64,000 nt of DNA from CAVYBY01 sp963766935 (GTDB taxonomy: Bacteria > Actinomycetota > UBA4738 > HRBIN12), in contig CAVYBY010000002.1 of assembly GCA_963766935.1 (NCBI GenBank), forward strand, positions 377,766 to 441,765. Direction: 5' to 3'. The notes beneath the pieces were generated by a model. The model saw only the letters and a list, made by a program, of their open reading frames with translations. It was not told the DNA's origin and searched no databases. Position 1 is the first letter of the stretch, and the number at the start of each line of letters is the position of its first letter. Below are positions 54,949-62,929 of this stretch, piece after piece. The position numbers were made by a program, and so were the translations under genes.

Positions 54949-55500
54949 ATGCGGGTCATCGCGGGGACGGCCAAGGGCGTTCGTCTGGGCGTCGTGCCGG
55001 CGGGCGTCCGGCCCGTGTCGGACCGTGCCCGCGAGGGCATGTTCTCGAGCCTTGCCGATGCCGTGCCCGGCGCGCGGGTGCTCGACCTGTTTGCCGGCAC
55101 CGGGGCCCTCTCGATCGAGGCGCTCTCCCGCGGAGCGGAGTCGGCGGTGCTCGTGGAGCGCGACCGGGGCGCCGCCGCCTCGATCCGGGCCAATCTCGAC
55201 CGGACCCGCTTCTCCGAGCGCGCCAGGGTGGTCGTCTCGACGGTGGAGGCGTTCCTCGGCGAACCAGCCTCCGCCGGACGGTTCGATCTGGTCTTCATGG
55301 ACCCGCCGTATGACCTGGGCAGTCCCGGCCTCGACGAGGTGTTCCGCGCCCTGGCGGGGGCGTCGGTCCTGGCCGGCGGGTTCACGGTGGTTTTGACCCG
55401 GGGTCAACGCAGTGATGGTCCGGTGCTTCCGCTAGACTGGGCCGCTGCGAGGCGCCTGCAGTACGGCGACACCCTCGTCACCATGGTCCGGGAGGTGTGA
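54949..55500 (+). CDS. rsmD: 16S rRNA (guanine(966)-N(2))-methyltransferase
   Basis: A 183-residue SAM-dependent methyltransferase. MRVIAGTAKGVRLGV and RPVSDRAREGMFSSL form the N-terminus, VLDLFAGTGALSIEALSRGA is the SAM loop and FMDPPYD the catalytic DPPY. It sits between recG and coaD as in most actinobacteria. Confidence 0.94.
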   Translation: MRVIAGTAKGVRLGVVPAGVRPVSDRAREGMFSSLADAVPGARVLDLFAGTGALSIEALSRGAESAVLVERDRGAAASIRANLDRTRFSERARVVVSTVEAFLGEPASAGRFDLVFMDPPYDLGSPGLDEVFRALAGASVLAGGFTVVLTRGQRSDGPVLPLDWAAARRLQYGDTLVTMVREV

Positions 55501-55506
55501 ACCGGC

Positions 55507-55983
55507 GTGCGGGTCCTGTGTCCTGGGACGTTCGATCCCGTGACGAACGGTCACCTCGACGTCATCGGAAGAGCCGGCGAGACGTTCGACGACGTCGTCG
55601 TGGGCGTCCTGGAGAACCCGGGCAAGGAGCCGCTGTTCTCTCTGGAGGAGCGCGTCTCCATGTTGGAGGAGGCCTGCGCCGGCATGTCGAACGTGCAGGT
55701 GGAGGGGTTTACCGGGCTCCTCGTTCAGTTTGCGAAGGACCGGGGTGCGACGGCGATCGTGAAAGGCCTGCGGGCGGTGTCCGACTACGAATACGAGATC
55801 CAGATGGCCCAGATGAACCACCGGCTGGGCGGCATCGAGACGCTGTTCATGTCGACGAGCCCCAAGTGGTCGTTCCTGTCGTCCTCGCTCGTCAAAGAGG
55901 TCACGCGGTTCGGCGGCGAGGTCGAGGGCCTCGTCCCCGACCTCGTGCGGAAGCGGCTTCTCGATCGGCTGGGAGCCCACTGA
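55507..55983 (+). CDS. coaD: phosphopantetheine adenylyltransferase
   Basis: Fourth step of coenzyme A synthesis. 158 residues: CPGTFDPVTNGHLDVIGRA with the T/HxGH nucleotide-binding site, KGLRAVSDYEYEIQMAQMN, and SPKWSFLSSSLVKEV. GTG 55,507 lies 6 nt behind rsmD; the stop overlaps the next ATG by one base. Confidence 0.96.
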   Translation: MRVLCPGTFDPVTNGHLDVIGRAGETFDDVVVGVLENPGKEPLFSLEERVSMLEEACAGMSNVQVEGFTGLLVQFAKDRGATAIVKGLRAVSDYEYEIQMAQMNHRLGGIETLFMSTSPKWSFLSSSLVKEVTRFGGEVEGLVPDLVRKRLLDRLGAH

Positions 55984-56549
55984 TGGATCTGGCCGGCCGG
56001 TTGCAGCAGCTCGAGGAGATCGTGCGCGAGGCGAAGTCGATGCCGTTGTCGTCGTCCGCGCTCGTCAACCGCGAGGAGATCCTCGAGATGCTGACGGCGA
56101 TGCAGGAGGACCTGCCAGACGAGATCAAGCAGGCCCGCTGGATCGTCAAGGATCGCGAGGACCTGCTCGACAAGGCCCGGACGGAGGGCGACCGCATCGT
56201 CGAGCAGGCGCAGCAGGAGCAGCTCCGCATGGCCCGCCAGCAGGAAGTCGCGCGGGCGGCGGGGGAGGAGGCAGAGCGCATCCTGCACGATGCGGAGCTC
56301 CGCGCCGAGTCGATGCAGCGCGAGGCCGAGGACTACGTCGACGCCAAGCTGGCGCAACTCGAGATCGCGCTCCGCAAGATCCTCGAGGAGTCGCAGACCT
56401 CGACCAAGTCGCTGGCGCGGACGCTGGATCAGATCGAGGCGGGCCGCGACCGGCTGCGCTCGGGTGCCGCGAACGTCGCCGAGCAGGAGTTCTCCCCGCA
56501 GCAGGACGCCGGGTTGTCCCAGGACCTGTTTGACGAGGAGGACCGATGA
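55983..56549 (+). CDS. coiled-coil protein of the DivIVA / F-type ATPase subunit b-like kind
   Basis: A 188-residue, nearly all-helical, charged protein with heptads from about residue 55 to 160 (ARTEGDRIVEQAQQEQLRMA, AERILHDAELRAESMQREAE). It lacks a membrane anchor. A gene of this kind stands between coaD and DUF177 in mycobacteria as well. It probably is a scaffold in cell-envelope or division work; the exact partner is unknown. Confidence 0.75.
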   Translation: MDLAGRLQQLEEIVREAKSMPLSSSALVNREEILEMLTAMQEDLPDEIKQARWIVKDREDLLDKARTEGDRIVEQAQQEQLRMARQQEVARAAGEEAERILHDAELRAESMQREAEDYVDAKLAQLEIALRKILEESQTSTKSLARTLDQIEAGRDRLRSGAANVAEQEFSPQQDAGLSQDLFDEEDR

Positions 56550-57070
56550 CCCTCGACACCATCGACGTGCGCGATCTCGTCGGCAATCCCGGCGCATTTC
56601 GCGAGCACACCCTGCGCGGCACCCTCGAGGGGCTCGGGAACGAGGTCGCGAGCCTCCGCGAGGACACGCCCGTCGTGGGCGACCTGCTGCTCGAGTCGGT
56701 CGTCGAGGGCATCCTCGTCTCGGGCCGGCTGCGCGGCACCATGGACCTTCGGTGCGCCCGCTGTCTGCAGCAGTTCGAGCGGCCGGTCCAGGTCGAGGTC
56801 GCCGAGCGATTCGTCGCGGACCCCGACGACGAGGAATACCGGCTCGAGCCGGAGGGCCTGCTGGAGCCCGAGCAGATGGTAAGAGACGCCGTCGGCCTCG
56901 AGCTGCCGTTCTCGCCGCTTTGCCGCGAGGACTGCCTCGGGCTGTGCGAGGTCTGCGGCGGCGATCGCAACGCCGGCGAATGTCCGGGGCACGATCGGAT
57001 CGACCCGCGGTGGGGCGCGCTGGAGCACGCATTCGACGGGCTCGACGTACAGGGCCGGAGCCAGAACTGA
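56546..57070 (+). CDS. DUF177 (YceD-like) protein
   Basis: A 174-residue protein of the family encoded before rpmF in most bacteria and linked to 23S rRNA/ribosome maturation. Cysteine groups are visible: RCARCLQQF (residues about 72-80) and CREDCLGLCEVCGG near the C-terminus, which may bind zinc. Overlaps the previous gene by four bases. Confidence 0.88.
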   Translation: MTLDTIDVRDLVGNPGAFREHTLRGTLEGLGNEVASLREDTPVVGDLLLESVVEGILVSGRLRGTMDLRCARCLQQFERPVQVEVAERFVADPDDEEYRLEPEGLLEPEQMVRDAVGLELPFSPLCREDCLGLCEVCGGDRNAGECPGHDRIDPRWGALEHAFDGLDVQGRSQN

Positions 57071-57101
57071 TCCAGGAACCGACAACGAGAGGAATCCGAG
57101 C

Positions 57102-57278
57102 ATGGCCGTTCCGAAGAAGAAGCAGAGCAAGGCACGCACCGCGAAACGGCGGTCCACCTGGAAAGCCGAGGTGCCGTCGTACAGCGAGTGCCCCCAGTGC
57201 CACCAGGCGAAGCTGCCGCACCGCGTGTGCGGCAACTGTGGCTACTACGCGGGGAGGCCCGCCGTGGAGGTCGAGTAG
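57102..57278 (+). CDS. rpmF: 50S ribosomal protein L32
   Basis: A 58-residue protein. MAVPKKKQSKARTAKRRS at the N-terminus and the zinc-binding ECPQCHQAKLPHRVCGNCGYY (two CxxC pairs) are diagnostic. ATG 57,102 follows GAGAGGAA. Lies between DUF177 and rnc as usual. Confidence 0.97.
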   Translation: MAVPKKKQSKARTAKRRSTWKAEVPSYSECPQCHQAKLPHRVCGNCGYYAGRPAVEVE

Positions 57279-57282
57279 GCGC

Positions 57283-58020
57283 GTGAGCCGGGCTCCCACC
57301 GAGGTGCCGATCGAGTCCCTCGACCGCGCTCTCGGGATCGTGTTTCGGGACCGGTCGCTGCGTGAGGCGGCGCTGACGCATCGCTCCTGGGCATTCGAGC
57401 ACGGGCTGACCGTGACGAATGAGCGCCTCGAGTTCCTCGGCGACTCCGTTCTCGGGCTCGTCGTGACCGACATGTCCTACGCGAGCTATCCGGACATGCC
57501 CGAGGGGCAGCTCGCGAAGCTGCGCGCCGCGATCGTCAACATGACGGCCCTCGCCGACGTCGCCCGCTCCCTCGGGCTCGGCTCGATGGTGTTCCTGGGC
57601 AAGGGCGAGGAGCTCTCGGGCGGCCGGGACAAGTCCAGCATCCTCGCCGACGGGCTCGAGGCCGTGTTCGGCGCGGTCTACCTGGACCAGGGGCTCGACG
57701 CCTGCCGCACGGTCATCGAACGCCTCTTCCGGCCGCGGATGCAGGCGTACGTGCGCGGCGAGGGAGACCGCGACTTCAAGACGATCCTGCAGGAGCTCTC
57801 GTCGCAGGAGCTGCACACGATGCCGGAGTACCGGATCGACCAGCGCGGCCCCGACCACGAGAAGGAGTTCACCGCCACGGTGATCCTGCACGGCGAGCCC
57901 ATGGGGACCGGGACCGGCCGGTCCAAGAAGGAGGCGGAGCAGCAGGCGGCGCGCGAGGCCTACGCGCGCATCGCGCCGCACCCCGAGGACGAGTTGCGCC
58001 CCGATGTGGGGGATCGCTGA
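57283..58020 (+). CDS. rnc: ribonuclease III
   Basis: Cleaves double-stranded RNA in rRNA maturation. 245 residues: the catalytic signature ERLEFLGDSVLGLVV, ADGLEAVFGAVYLDQG with the second metal site, and a C-terminal dsRNA-binding domain (FKTILQELSSQELHTMPEYR, SKKEAEQQAAREAYARI). GTG 57,283 is the start, 4 nt behind rpmF; its stop overlaps mutM by one base. Confidence 0.96.
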   Translation: MSRAPTEVPIESLDRALGIVFRDRSLREAALTHRSWAFEHGLTVTNERLEFLGDSVLGLVVTDMSYASYPDMPEGQLAKLRAAIVNMTALADVARSLGLGSMVFLGKGEELSGGRDKSSILADGLEAVFGAVYLDQGLDACRTVIERLFRPRMQAYVRGEGDRDFKTILQELSSQELHTMPEYRIDQRGPDHEKEFTATVILHGEPMGTGTGRSKKEAEQQAAREAYARIAPHPEDELRPDVGDR

Positions 58021-58862
58021 TGGAGCTGCCCGAGGTCGAGGTCATGCGTCGCGATCTGGAGCGCGACGTCGTCGGCCGGCGCATCAAGGACGCGGAAGTG
58101 ACGTCCTCGCGAAACGCGATGCGGGCGGTGCGGCGTCACCGCACGCGCAAGGAGTTCACGTCGCGGCTCATCGGGCGCAAGATCACCAAGGTCGAGCGCC
58201 GCGGCAAGTACGTGCTGATGCAGCTCGACGACGGCGACGTGCTCGTCGCGCATTTCGGGATGAGCGGGCAGTTCCACCGCGGCACGGGGCGCGTCCCGCT
58301 CCGGGCCCACACCCACGTCGTCCTCACGTTCCAGCAGGGGGGCGACCTGCGCTTCGTCGACCCCCGGACCTTCGGCGAGCTGTTCGTCTCGACCGCCGAC
58401 GAGGTGGGCAAGGTCAAGGAACTGCAGCATCTCGCGATCGATCCGCTCGACCAGGTGTTCACGTGGCCGACCTTCCAGTACCTGCTCGCGCAGCGCGCGG
58501 CAAAGATGAAGAGCCTGCTGATGGATCAGAAGTTCATCAGCGGGCTCGGCAACATCTACTCCGACGAGGTGCTCTTCGCCGCGGGGCTCCGGTACGACCG
58601 GATGTCCGACACCCTCAGCTCCCAGGAGGTGCGGCGCCTCTACCGGGCGATCCAGGAGACGATGCAGGAGGCAATCAAGCTTCGCGGCACGACCCTGGAC
58701 GACGAGGCCTACGTGGACCTGTTCGGCAAGTCGGGGGAGTACCAGGCGGAGCTCAAGGTCTACGGCCGGGTCGGGCTCCCGTGCCGGCGGTGCCGAACCG
58801 CGATCCAGTCCGTTCGGTTCGGCCAGCGCACCGCCTACTTCTGCCCACAGTGCCAGAGTTGA
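58020..58862 (+). CDS. mutM: Fpg/MutM family DNA glycosylase lacking the usual N-terminal proline
   Basis: A 280-residue protein of the formamidopyrimidine-DNA glycosylase family, which removes oxidised purines. The H2TH region (QKFISGLGNIYSDEVLFAA) and the zinc finger with Cys255, Cys258, Cys275 and Cys278 are intact, as is the Lys in RRGKYVLMQL. Classical enzymes begin MPELPEVE and use Pro2 as nucleophile and Glu3 as acid; here the start reads MELPEVEV, so Met is followed directly by Glu. Upstream codons offer no alternative start with proline. Such MELPEVE variants seem to exist in some actinobacteria; their chemistry may differ. Confidence 0.88.
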   Translation: MELPEVEVMRRDLERDVVGRRIKDAEVTSSRNAMRAVRRHRTRKEFTSRLIGRKITKVERRGKYVLMQLDDGDVLVAHFGMSGQFHRGTGRVPLRAHTHVVLTFQQGGDLRFVDPRTFGELFVSTADEVGKVKELQHLAIDPLDQVFTWPTFQYLLAQRAAKMKSLLMDQKFISGLGNIYSDEVLFAAGLRYDRMSDTLSSQEVRRLYRAIQETMQEAIKLRGTTLDDEAYVDLFGKSGEYQAELKVYGRVGLPCRRCRTAIQSVRFGQRTAYFCPQCQS

Positions 58863-58870
58863 AACGGCGC

Positions 58871-58904
58871 TGAGGCCGGGCCACACCGCAACGACCCCGG
58901 CTCA
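58871..58904. terminator. hairpin between convergent mutM and isochorismatase genes
   Basis: TGAG-G-CCGGG (58,871-58,880) pairs with CCCGG-CTCA (58,896-58,904), one base bulged, between the two stops. A bidirectional terminator is plausible; no T-tract. Confidence 0.4.
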
Positions 58905-59492
58905 GGCGAGGTCGGCGCCCGCCTGCCGCATCCGTTCGAGCGCCCGCTCGTCGTCGCCGGGCTCGAGATTCACGGCCCGGATCGCCGCGCGAAGGACCGT
59001 CACCGGGTAGCCGAGCCGTCGCGCGTCGAGCACCGTCTCGACCACGCAGTAGTCGGTCGCGAGACCGCACACCACGATCCGCGCGATGCCGCGGTCCCGC
59101 AGCACCGACTCGAGCCGGGTCGGGGCCACGTCGCCGGTTTCGGCGCTTCGCACGGAGAACGCCGAGTACCCGTCGCTATCGCCGGCTCCCTTGCGCACGA
59201 TCGGTGCCTCGGGCGCGACCCGGAGCTCGGAGTGCAGCGCCGCGCCCCATGTGCCCTGGACGCAGTGGACCGGCCACACCCCGCCGCCGGTGGCAAAGTG
59301 CGGTGTGGACGGCGGGTGCCAGTCCTGCGTGTAGACGACGAGCGCGCCCGTGGCCCGGGCGGCGGCGACCTCGTCGTCGATCACCGGGACCACGCGCTCG
59401 CCATCCCGGACGTACAGGCTCCCCGCGGGGTCGGCGAAATCGTTCTGGACGTCGACGACGAGCAGCGCGGTGGTCTGGTCGTAGCGGGCCAA
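58902..59492 (-). CDS. pncA: isochorismatase-family amidohydrolase, probable nicotinamidase
   Basis: A 196-residue cysteine hydrolase. Catalytic Asp14 in VVDVQNDF, metal-binding DWHPPSTPHF, and the nucleophile Cys in GLATDYCVVETVLDA fit nicotinamidases, which turn nicotinamide into nicotinate for NAD salvage. It interrupts the forward block between mutM and acyP on the other strand. Confidence 0.87.
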   Translation of the reverse strand: MARYDQTTALLVVDVQNDFADPAGSLYVRDGERVVPVIDDEVAAARATGALVVYTQDWHPPSTPHFATGGGVWPVHCVQGTWGAALHSELRVAPEAPIVRKGAGDSDGYSAFSVRSAETGDVAPTRLESVLRDRGIARIVVCGLATDYCVVETVLDARRLGYPVTVLRAAIRAVNLEPGDDERALERMRQAGADLA

Positions 59493-59609
59493 CGACGTCT
59501 CCCAAGGACGAACGAGTGGAACCTAGAGCGTACCCGGGGTCATGCGGGAGACTGAGCACACGATGCGTGACGAATGGACGGGCCGAGACACGCGCCGAGG
59601 GACATCCGG

Positions 59610-59891
59610 GTGACGCCGGGCGGCCGCCGCCGCGTGAGGATCGAGGTCTCGGGGCTCGTCCAGGGCGTCTTTTTCCGCGTGAGCTGCGCCGAACGGGCCC
59701 GGGGCCTCGGTGTGAGCGGATGGGTCCGAAACGCAGCCGGCGGGGTCGAAGCGGAGGTCGAAGGGGAGCCCGCCGCGGTGGACGCGATGATCGCCTGGTG
59801 CGGACACGGACCGGCCGGGGCCAGGGTCGGGCAGGTCCGCGTGACGCCGATCGAGCTCGCCGCGGACGAGGGGTTCGGCATCCGCGGTTGA
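59610..59891 (+). CDS. acyP: acylphosphatase
   Basis: A 93-residue protein. GLVQGVFFR holds the catalytic Arg, and GWVRNAAGG the catalytic Asn. GTG 59,610 behind GAGGGA is preferred; ATG 59,574 in frame would add 12 residues without a ribosome-binding site. Its position before smc matches mycobacteria. Confidence 0.9.
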   Translation: MTPGGRRRVRIEVSGLVQGVFFRVSCAERARGLGVSGWVRNAAGGVEAEVEGEPAAVDAMIAWCGHGPAGARVGQVRVTPIELAADEGFGIRG

Positions 59892-59919
59892 CCTCCGCAG
59901 GAACGAATCACAACCCTGT

Positions 59920-59925
59920 TAGCAT
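59920..59925 (+). promoter_or_regulatory. -10-like hexamer TAGCAT before smc
   Basis: TAGCAT ends nine bases before ATG 59,935, without a ribosome-binding site; candidate leaderless promoter. Confidence 0.4.
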
Positions 59926-59934
59926 CGAGCGCGC

Positions 59935-60549
59935 ATGTTCCTCCGCTCGATTGCCATCCGTGGCTTCAAGTCGTTCGCGGACAAGACCGTGCTCGAATTC
60001 GTCCCCGGTGTTTCGGTGATCGTGGGCCCCAACGGTTCGGGCAAGTCCAACCTCGTCGACGCCATCAGCTGGGTGCTGGGAGAGCAAGGCGCCCGCCAGT
60101 TGCGGGGCGAACAGATGGCCGACGTCATCTTTGCCGGAACCCCGACACGTCCGGCCCTCGGGATGGCCGAGGTAAAGCTCGTCATCGACAACACGGCCGG
60201 CAAGATCCCCGTCCCGATGACCGAGCTCGAGATCAGCCGCACGGTGTTTCGAAGCGGCGAGAGCGAGTATCGGATCGGCGGACAGGTCGTGCGTCTGCTC
60301 GACGTGCAGGAGCTGCTCTCCGAATCCGGGATCGGCCGGGCACTGCACACGGTGGTCGGTCAGGGTCAGCTCGAGGAGGTCCTTCTCGCTCGCCCCGAGG
60401 AGCGTCGCCGGTACATCGAGGAGGCCGCGGGCGTCGCCAAGCACCGGCGGCGCAAGGAGCGGGCGGAGCGCAAGCTCGCCGGTCTGGATCAGGACCTCCT
60501 TCGCCTGCAGGACGTGCTGACCGAGCTCAAGCGCCAGCTCAAGCCGCTC
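59935..60549 (+). pseudogene. smc: chromosome segregation protein SMC, only the first 205 codons
   Basis: SMC folds and segregates chromosomes. The head domain is normal: IAIRGFKSFADKTVLEF, Walker A GPNGSGKS at residues 31-38, VFRSGESEYRIGGQVVRL and GRALHTVVGQGQLEEVL, then the start of the coiled coil (KHRRRKERAERKLAGLDQDL, LTELKRQLKPL). At 60,549/60,550 the match ends; what follows reads on the minus strand as part of a relaxase. About 80% of the protein (hinge and C-terminal head with Walker B) is missing. The frame happens to stay open to 61,059, so an apparent 374-residue protein is a junction artefact. SMC is normally single-copy, so disruption should matter. Confidence 0.93.
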
Positions 60550-60550
60550 G
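60549..60550. other. junction between actinobacterial smc and mobile-element DNA
   Basis: Left of this point the plus strand encodes smc (LKRQLKPL); right of it the minus strand encodes a DUF3363 relaxase fragment ending GVDGRAH. No repeat, attachment-site core or inverted repeat is visible at the join. Base composition becomes less GC-rich to the right. Confidence 0.8.
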
Positions 60551-61058
60551 TGAGCACGTCCGTCGACCCCGTCGATAATGGCATAGGCGGTGCCCTTGAG
60601 CTCGTCATCGAGCCCGGGCGCGACAAGTCGCCCGATGATTGGCGGCGTAGTGTCTCCGCCATCGAGCGCAAAGTCAGCGACGCTGCGTTCGATGCGCTGA
60701 TCGGCAAGCCCGCGGTGAATGCGCTTGATGATGTCGTTACGTTCGCCCAGCGCGCGCATGATGGGCTCGGCGTCCCCCGACAGACGCCATTGCGCCGAAG
60801 TCAGGGCTTCGGCGAGGCCAAGGCGCTCAAGCTTTTGCATGCGGCCGATCAAGGCGGTGCGAGCGTGTGCATCCGCTTGGGCGTGGACGTCCGGCCGAAG
60901 ATCGATAACGCCATCATGTTGCGCAGCTTCGTGGGCGAGCGCGCGATCGAGCTTGGTCCAACGATCGGCCTCGACCTGGGCGCCGAGATCGCGGCGGATC
61001 TCGACTTCGCTCCGCTGCCCGAGTTCGAGTGTGGCCAGATGCGCGGCGCGGGCGCGTA
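60550..61058 (-). pseudogene. relaxase (DUF3363) fragment
   Basis: About 170 codons of the C-terminal DUF3363 part of plasmid/ICE relaxases of the VirD2-like kind from alphaproteobacteria: GAQVEADRWTKLDRAL, DGVIDLRPD, ARTALIGRMQKLERLGLAE, RALGERNDIIKRIHRGLA, PPIIGRLVAPGLDDELKGTA. Both ends are broken: at 60,550 by smc and at about 61,058 by the recombinase, with which it is in frame. In the donor the relaxase would nick and lead transfer DNA; here the nuclease domain is absent. Confidence 0.72.
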
Positions 61059-62724
61059 GGACTGCGGCAATCACATCAGCGGACGTGCTGCTGCGCTGCC
61101 CACGCCGTCGTCTGGGCAGGCGCATTTCGGTGTGAACGCCACCGATCCAGTGGACGATCAGAACGATCTCGGCCGCCTCCAAATCGATATCGGCGATCAC
61201 CTCGTGGATAACGGTGCGCACGATGCGCTTCTTCAGTCGCGCGTCAGTCGATGGGGCGGTCCAGACGCTCTTGAGGTCCGCAGCAAGCGTGGCGAGCGAT
61301 ACCGGATCGGCAACGGGCGTGACCTTGGCGGCATCATGGGCGGCGAGCTTGCCTTCGACCTCCGCGACGCGCGCCAGCGCCTTGTTCCAGCGCGCCTCCA
61401 GTTCGCCGGCCACTAGCCGGTTGGCAGGGTCGGCGGCGTCGTATTGCCGGAAGGCGCGATCGGCTGCATAGCGCGCCGCTTCGAGATCGCGCTCGAATGC
61501 TTCGCGCACTTGATCGCGCCGCTCGTTGGCTTCTTTCTCGGCGGCAACGGCCGCCGCAATAGCGCCGGGGCCGACCACGGTGAGAAGCGCATCCTCAATA
61601 GCGTCATCAACCCGCAGACCGCCAAAGGCGATGCAACGCAGCTCGCCATTGTCCATCCAGCCACGGCTGCAGCTGTAGCGCGGGATATGATGCTTCGCGC
61701 CCGAGTAACGAAGCGTCAGCTTGCGTCCGCAGCGGCGGCAGCGAAGCAGCCCTGCCAGCAGAGCGTCGCCATGCTTGGGCGCGCCGTGATGACGGCTGGT
61801 GGGGACGTTGCTGCTCACCATCTTGCAAATCGTCTCAGCCTTCTCCCAGCTGACATAGCCCTTATGGGTGTTCAGCATCAGCGCCAGCCAATCGCTGCGC
61901 GGCTTGCGGCAAATCTTCACGCAGACGCCCGCGGCATCATAGCCCGCTGCGACCGCCGTTTTACCATAGGCATAGGCGCCGCTGTAGATGGGGTTCTCGA
62001 TCATTCGGTGGATGGTGGCGTAGTTCGGACGCCGCCAAACTGTCTCGCCAGCCTTATTCTTCACCGGCAGATCGAGATCGTGTTCGTGGAACCAGAGCAG
62101 AGCTTGCCGGGCGCTGCCGAGTTCCATGACCTTGTCGAAGACAAGGCCGATGGCCTCCTGCACGCGTCGGTCCGGGTCCTTCTCGTAGCGATCGCCGGCC
62201 TTCACGAAGCCCACCGGCGCGCTGACGATGAGTTCGCCGCGCCGCGCCTTCTCATAGCGGGCCGAAAGCGAGCGCTGCCGCAACAGATCAAGCTCATATT
62301 CGTTCAGGCTGCCCTTCAATCCGAGCAGAAGCCGATCGTTGCCATGTCGTGGTGCATAGATCGTTTCCTGATCGATCAGCACCGTATCGACCACGCGGCA
62401 CATCTCGATCAATTGCTGCCAGTCCCGGCTGTTGCGGGCAAAGCGCGAGACCTCACGCGCTGCGACGGCGCCGACCTTGCCAAGGCAAACCTGCGCCACC
62501 ATCCGCTCGAAGCCGGCGCGCTGGACGCCGCCCGCAGCGGAACGGCCGAGATCGTCATCGATCACCTCGATGTCCAACCAGCCGAGCGCCATCAGACGAT
62601 CGCGCATGGCATATTGCAGCGCGCTGCTCTCGCGGTTGTGCAGAACCTGATGGGCCGACGACTGCCGCACGTAAAGGAGCGCCTTGCGCTGCAAATGATG
62701 AGGCCGGACCTTGTCAGAGATCAT
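61059..62724 (-). pseudogene. large serine recombinase, C-terminus missing
   Basis: Site-specific recombinase of the resolvase/invertase group. From ATG 62,724: catalytic Ser22 in LLYVRQSSAHQ, the resolvase domain to about residue 150 (SRFARNSRDWQQLIEMCRVV, LKGSLNEYELDLLRQRS), a recombinase domain (NPIYSGAYAYGKTAV), a zinc ribbon (LLRCRRCGRKLTL ... RYSCSRGW) and a coiled coil (residues 400-470). It follows the family to RRRRGQRSSTSADVIAAV at about codon 555 and then passes in frame into relaxase sequence, so the last 100-150 residues are missing. Sequence style is alphaproteobacterial. It overlaps the upstream small gene by 11 nt. Confidence 0.85.
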
Positions 62725-62929
62725 GACCGGCCTCCGCGCCATTCCGGTTGCTGTCGGCATGCTCCAGGATCAACCGTGTCATCAGGTCGGTCAGTGCCGC
62801 TCGTATCTCCGTCGGCAGCCCGGACCACGCTGGCGTGTCGCCGATCGTCTTCTGCGGTTCTCCTGCGAACAGATCCATCTGCCGCGGCGCGCGGCAGCGC
62901 ACCGACATCGGCTTCGTCTGGTGTGGCAT
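62714..62929 (-). CDS. small conserved protein encoded before the recombinase
   Basis: A 71-residue protein from ATG 62,929 (or 64 residues from ATG 62,908): RQMDLFAGEPQKTIGDTPAW, then LPTEIRAALTDLMTRLILEH. Proteins of this kind accompany recombinases of this type in alphaproteobacteria, translationally coupled as here (stop overlaps the recombinase ATG by 11 nt). Function unknown. The frame is open upstream to 63,070 only through transposase DNA. Confidence 0.65.
   Translation of the reverse strand: MPHQTKPMSVRCRAPRQMDLFAGEPQKTIGDTPAWSGLPTEIRAALTDLMTRLILEHADSNRNGAEAGHDL

Noticed and set aside
59908..62760. A 950-codon open frame on the minus strand
   Set aside because: It is a chain of recombinase, relaxase fragment and antisense smc; the last 210 codons are the shadow of smc and acyP, not a protein.
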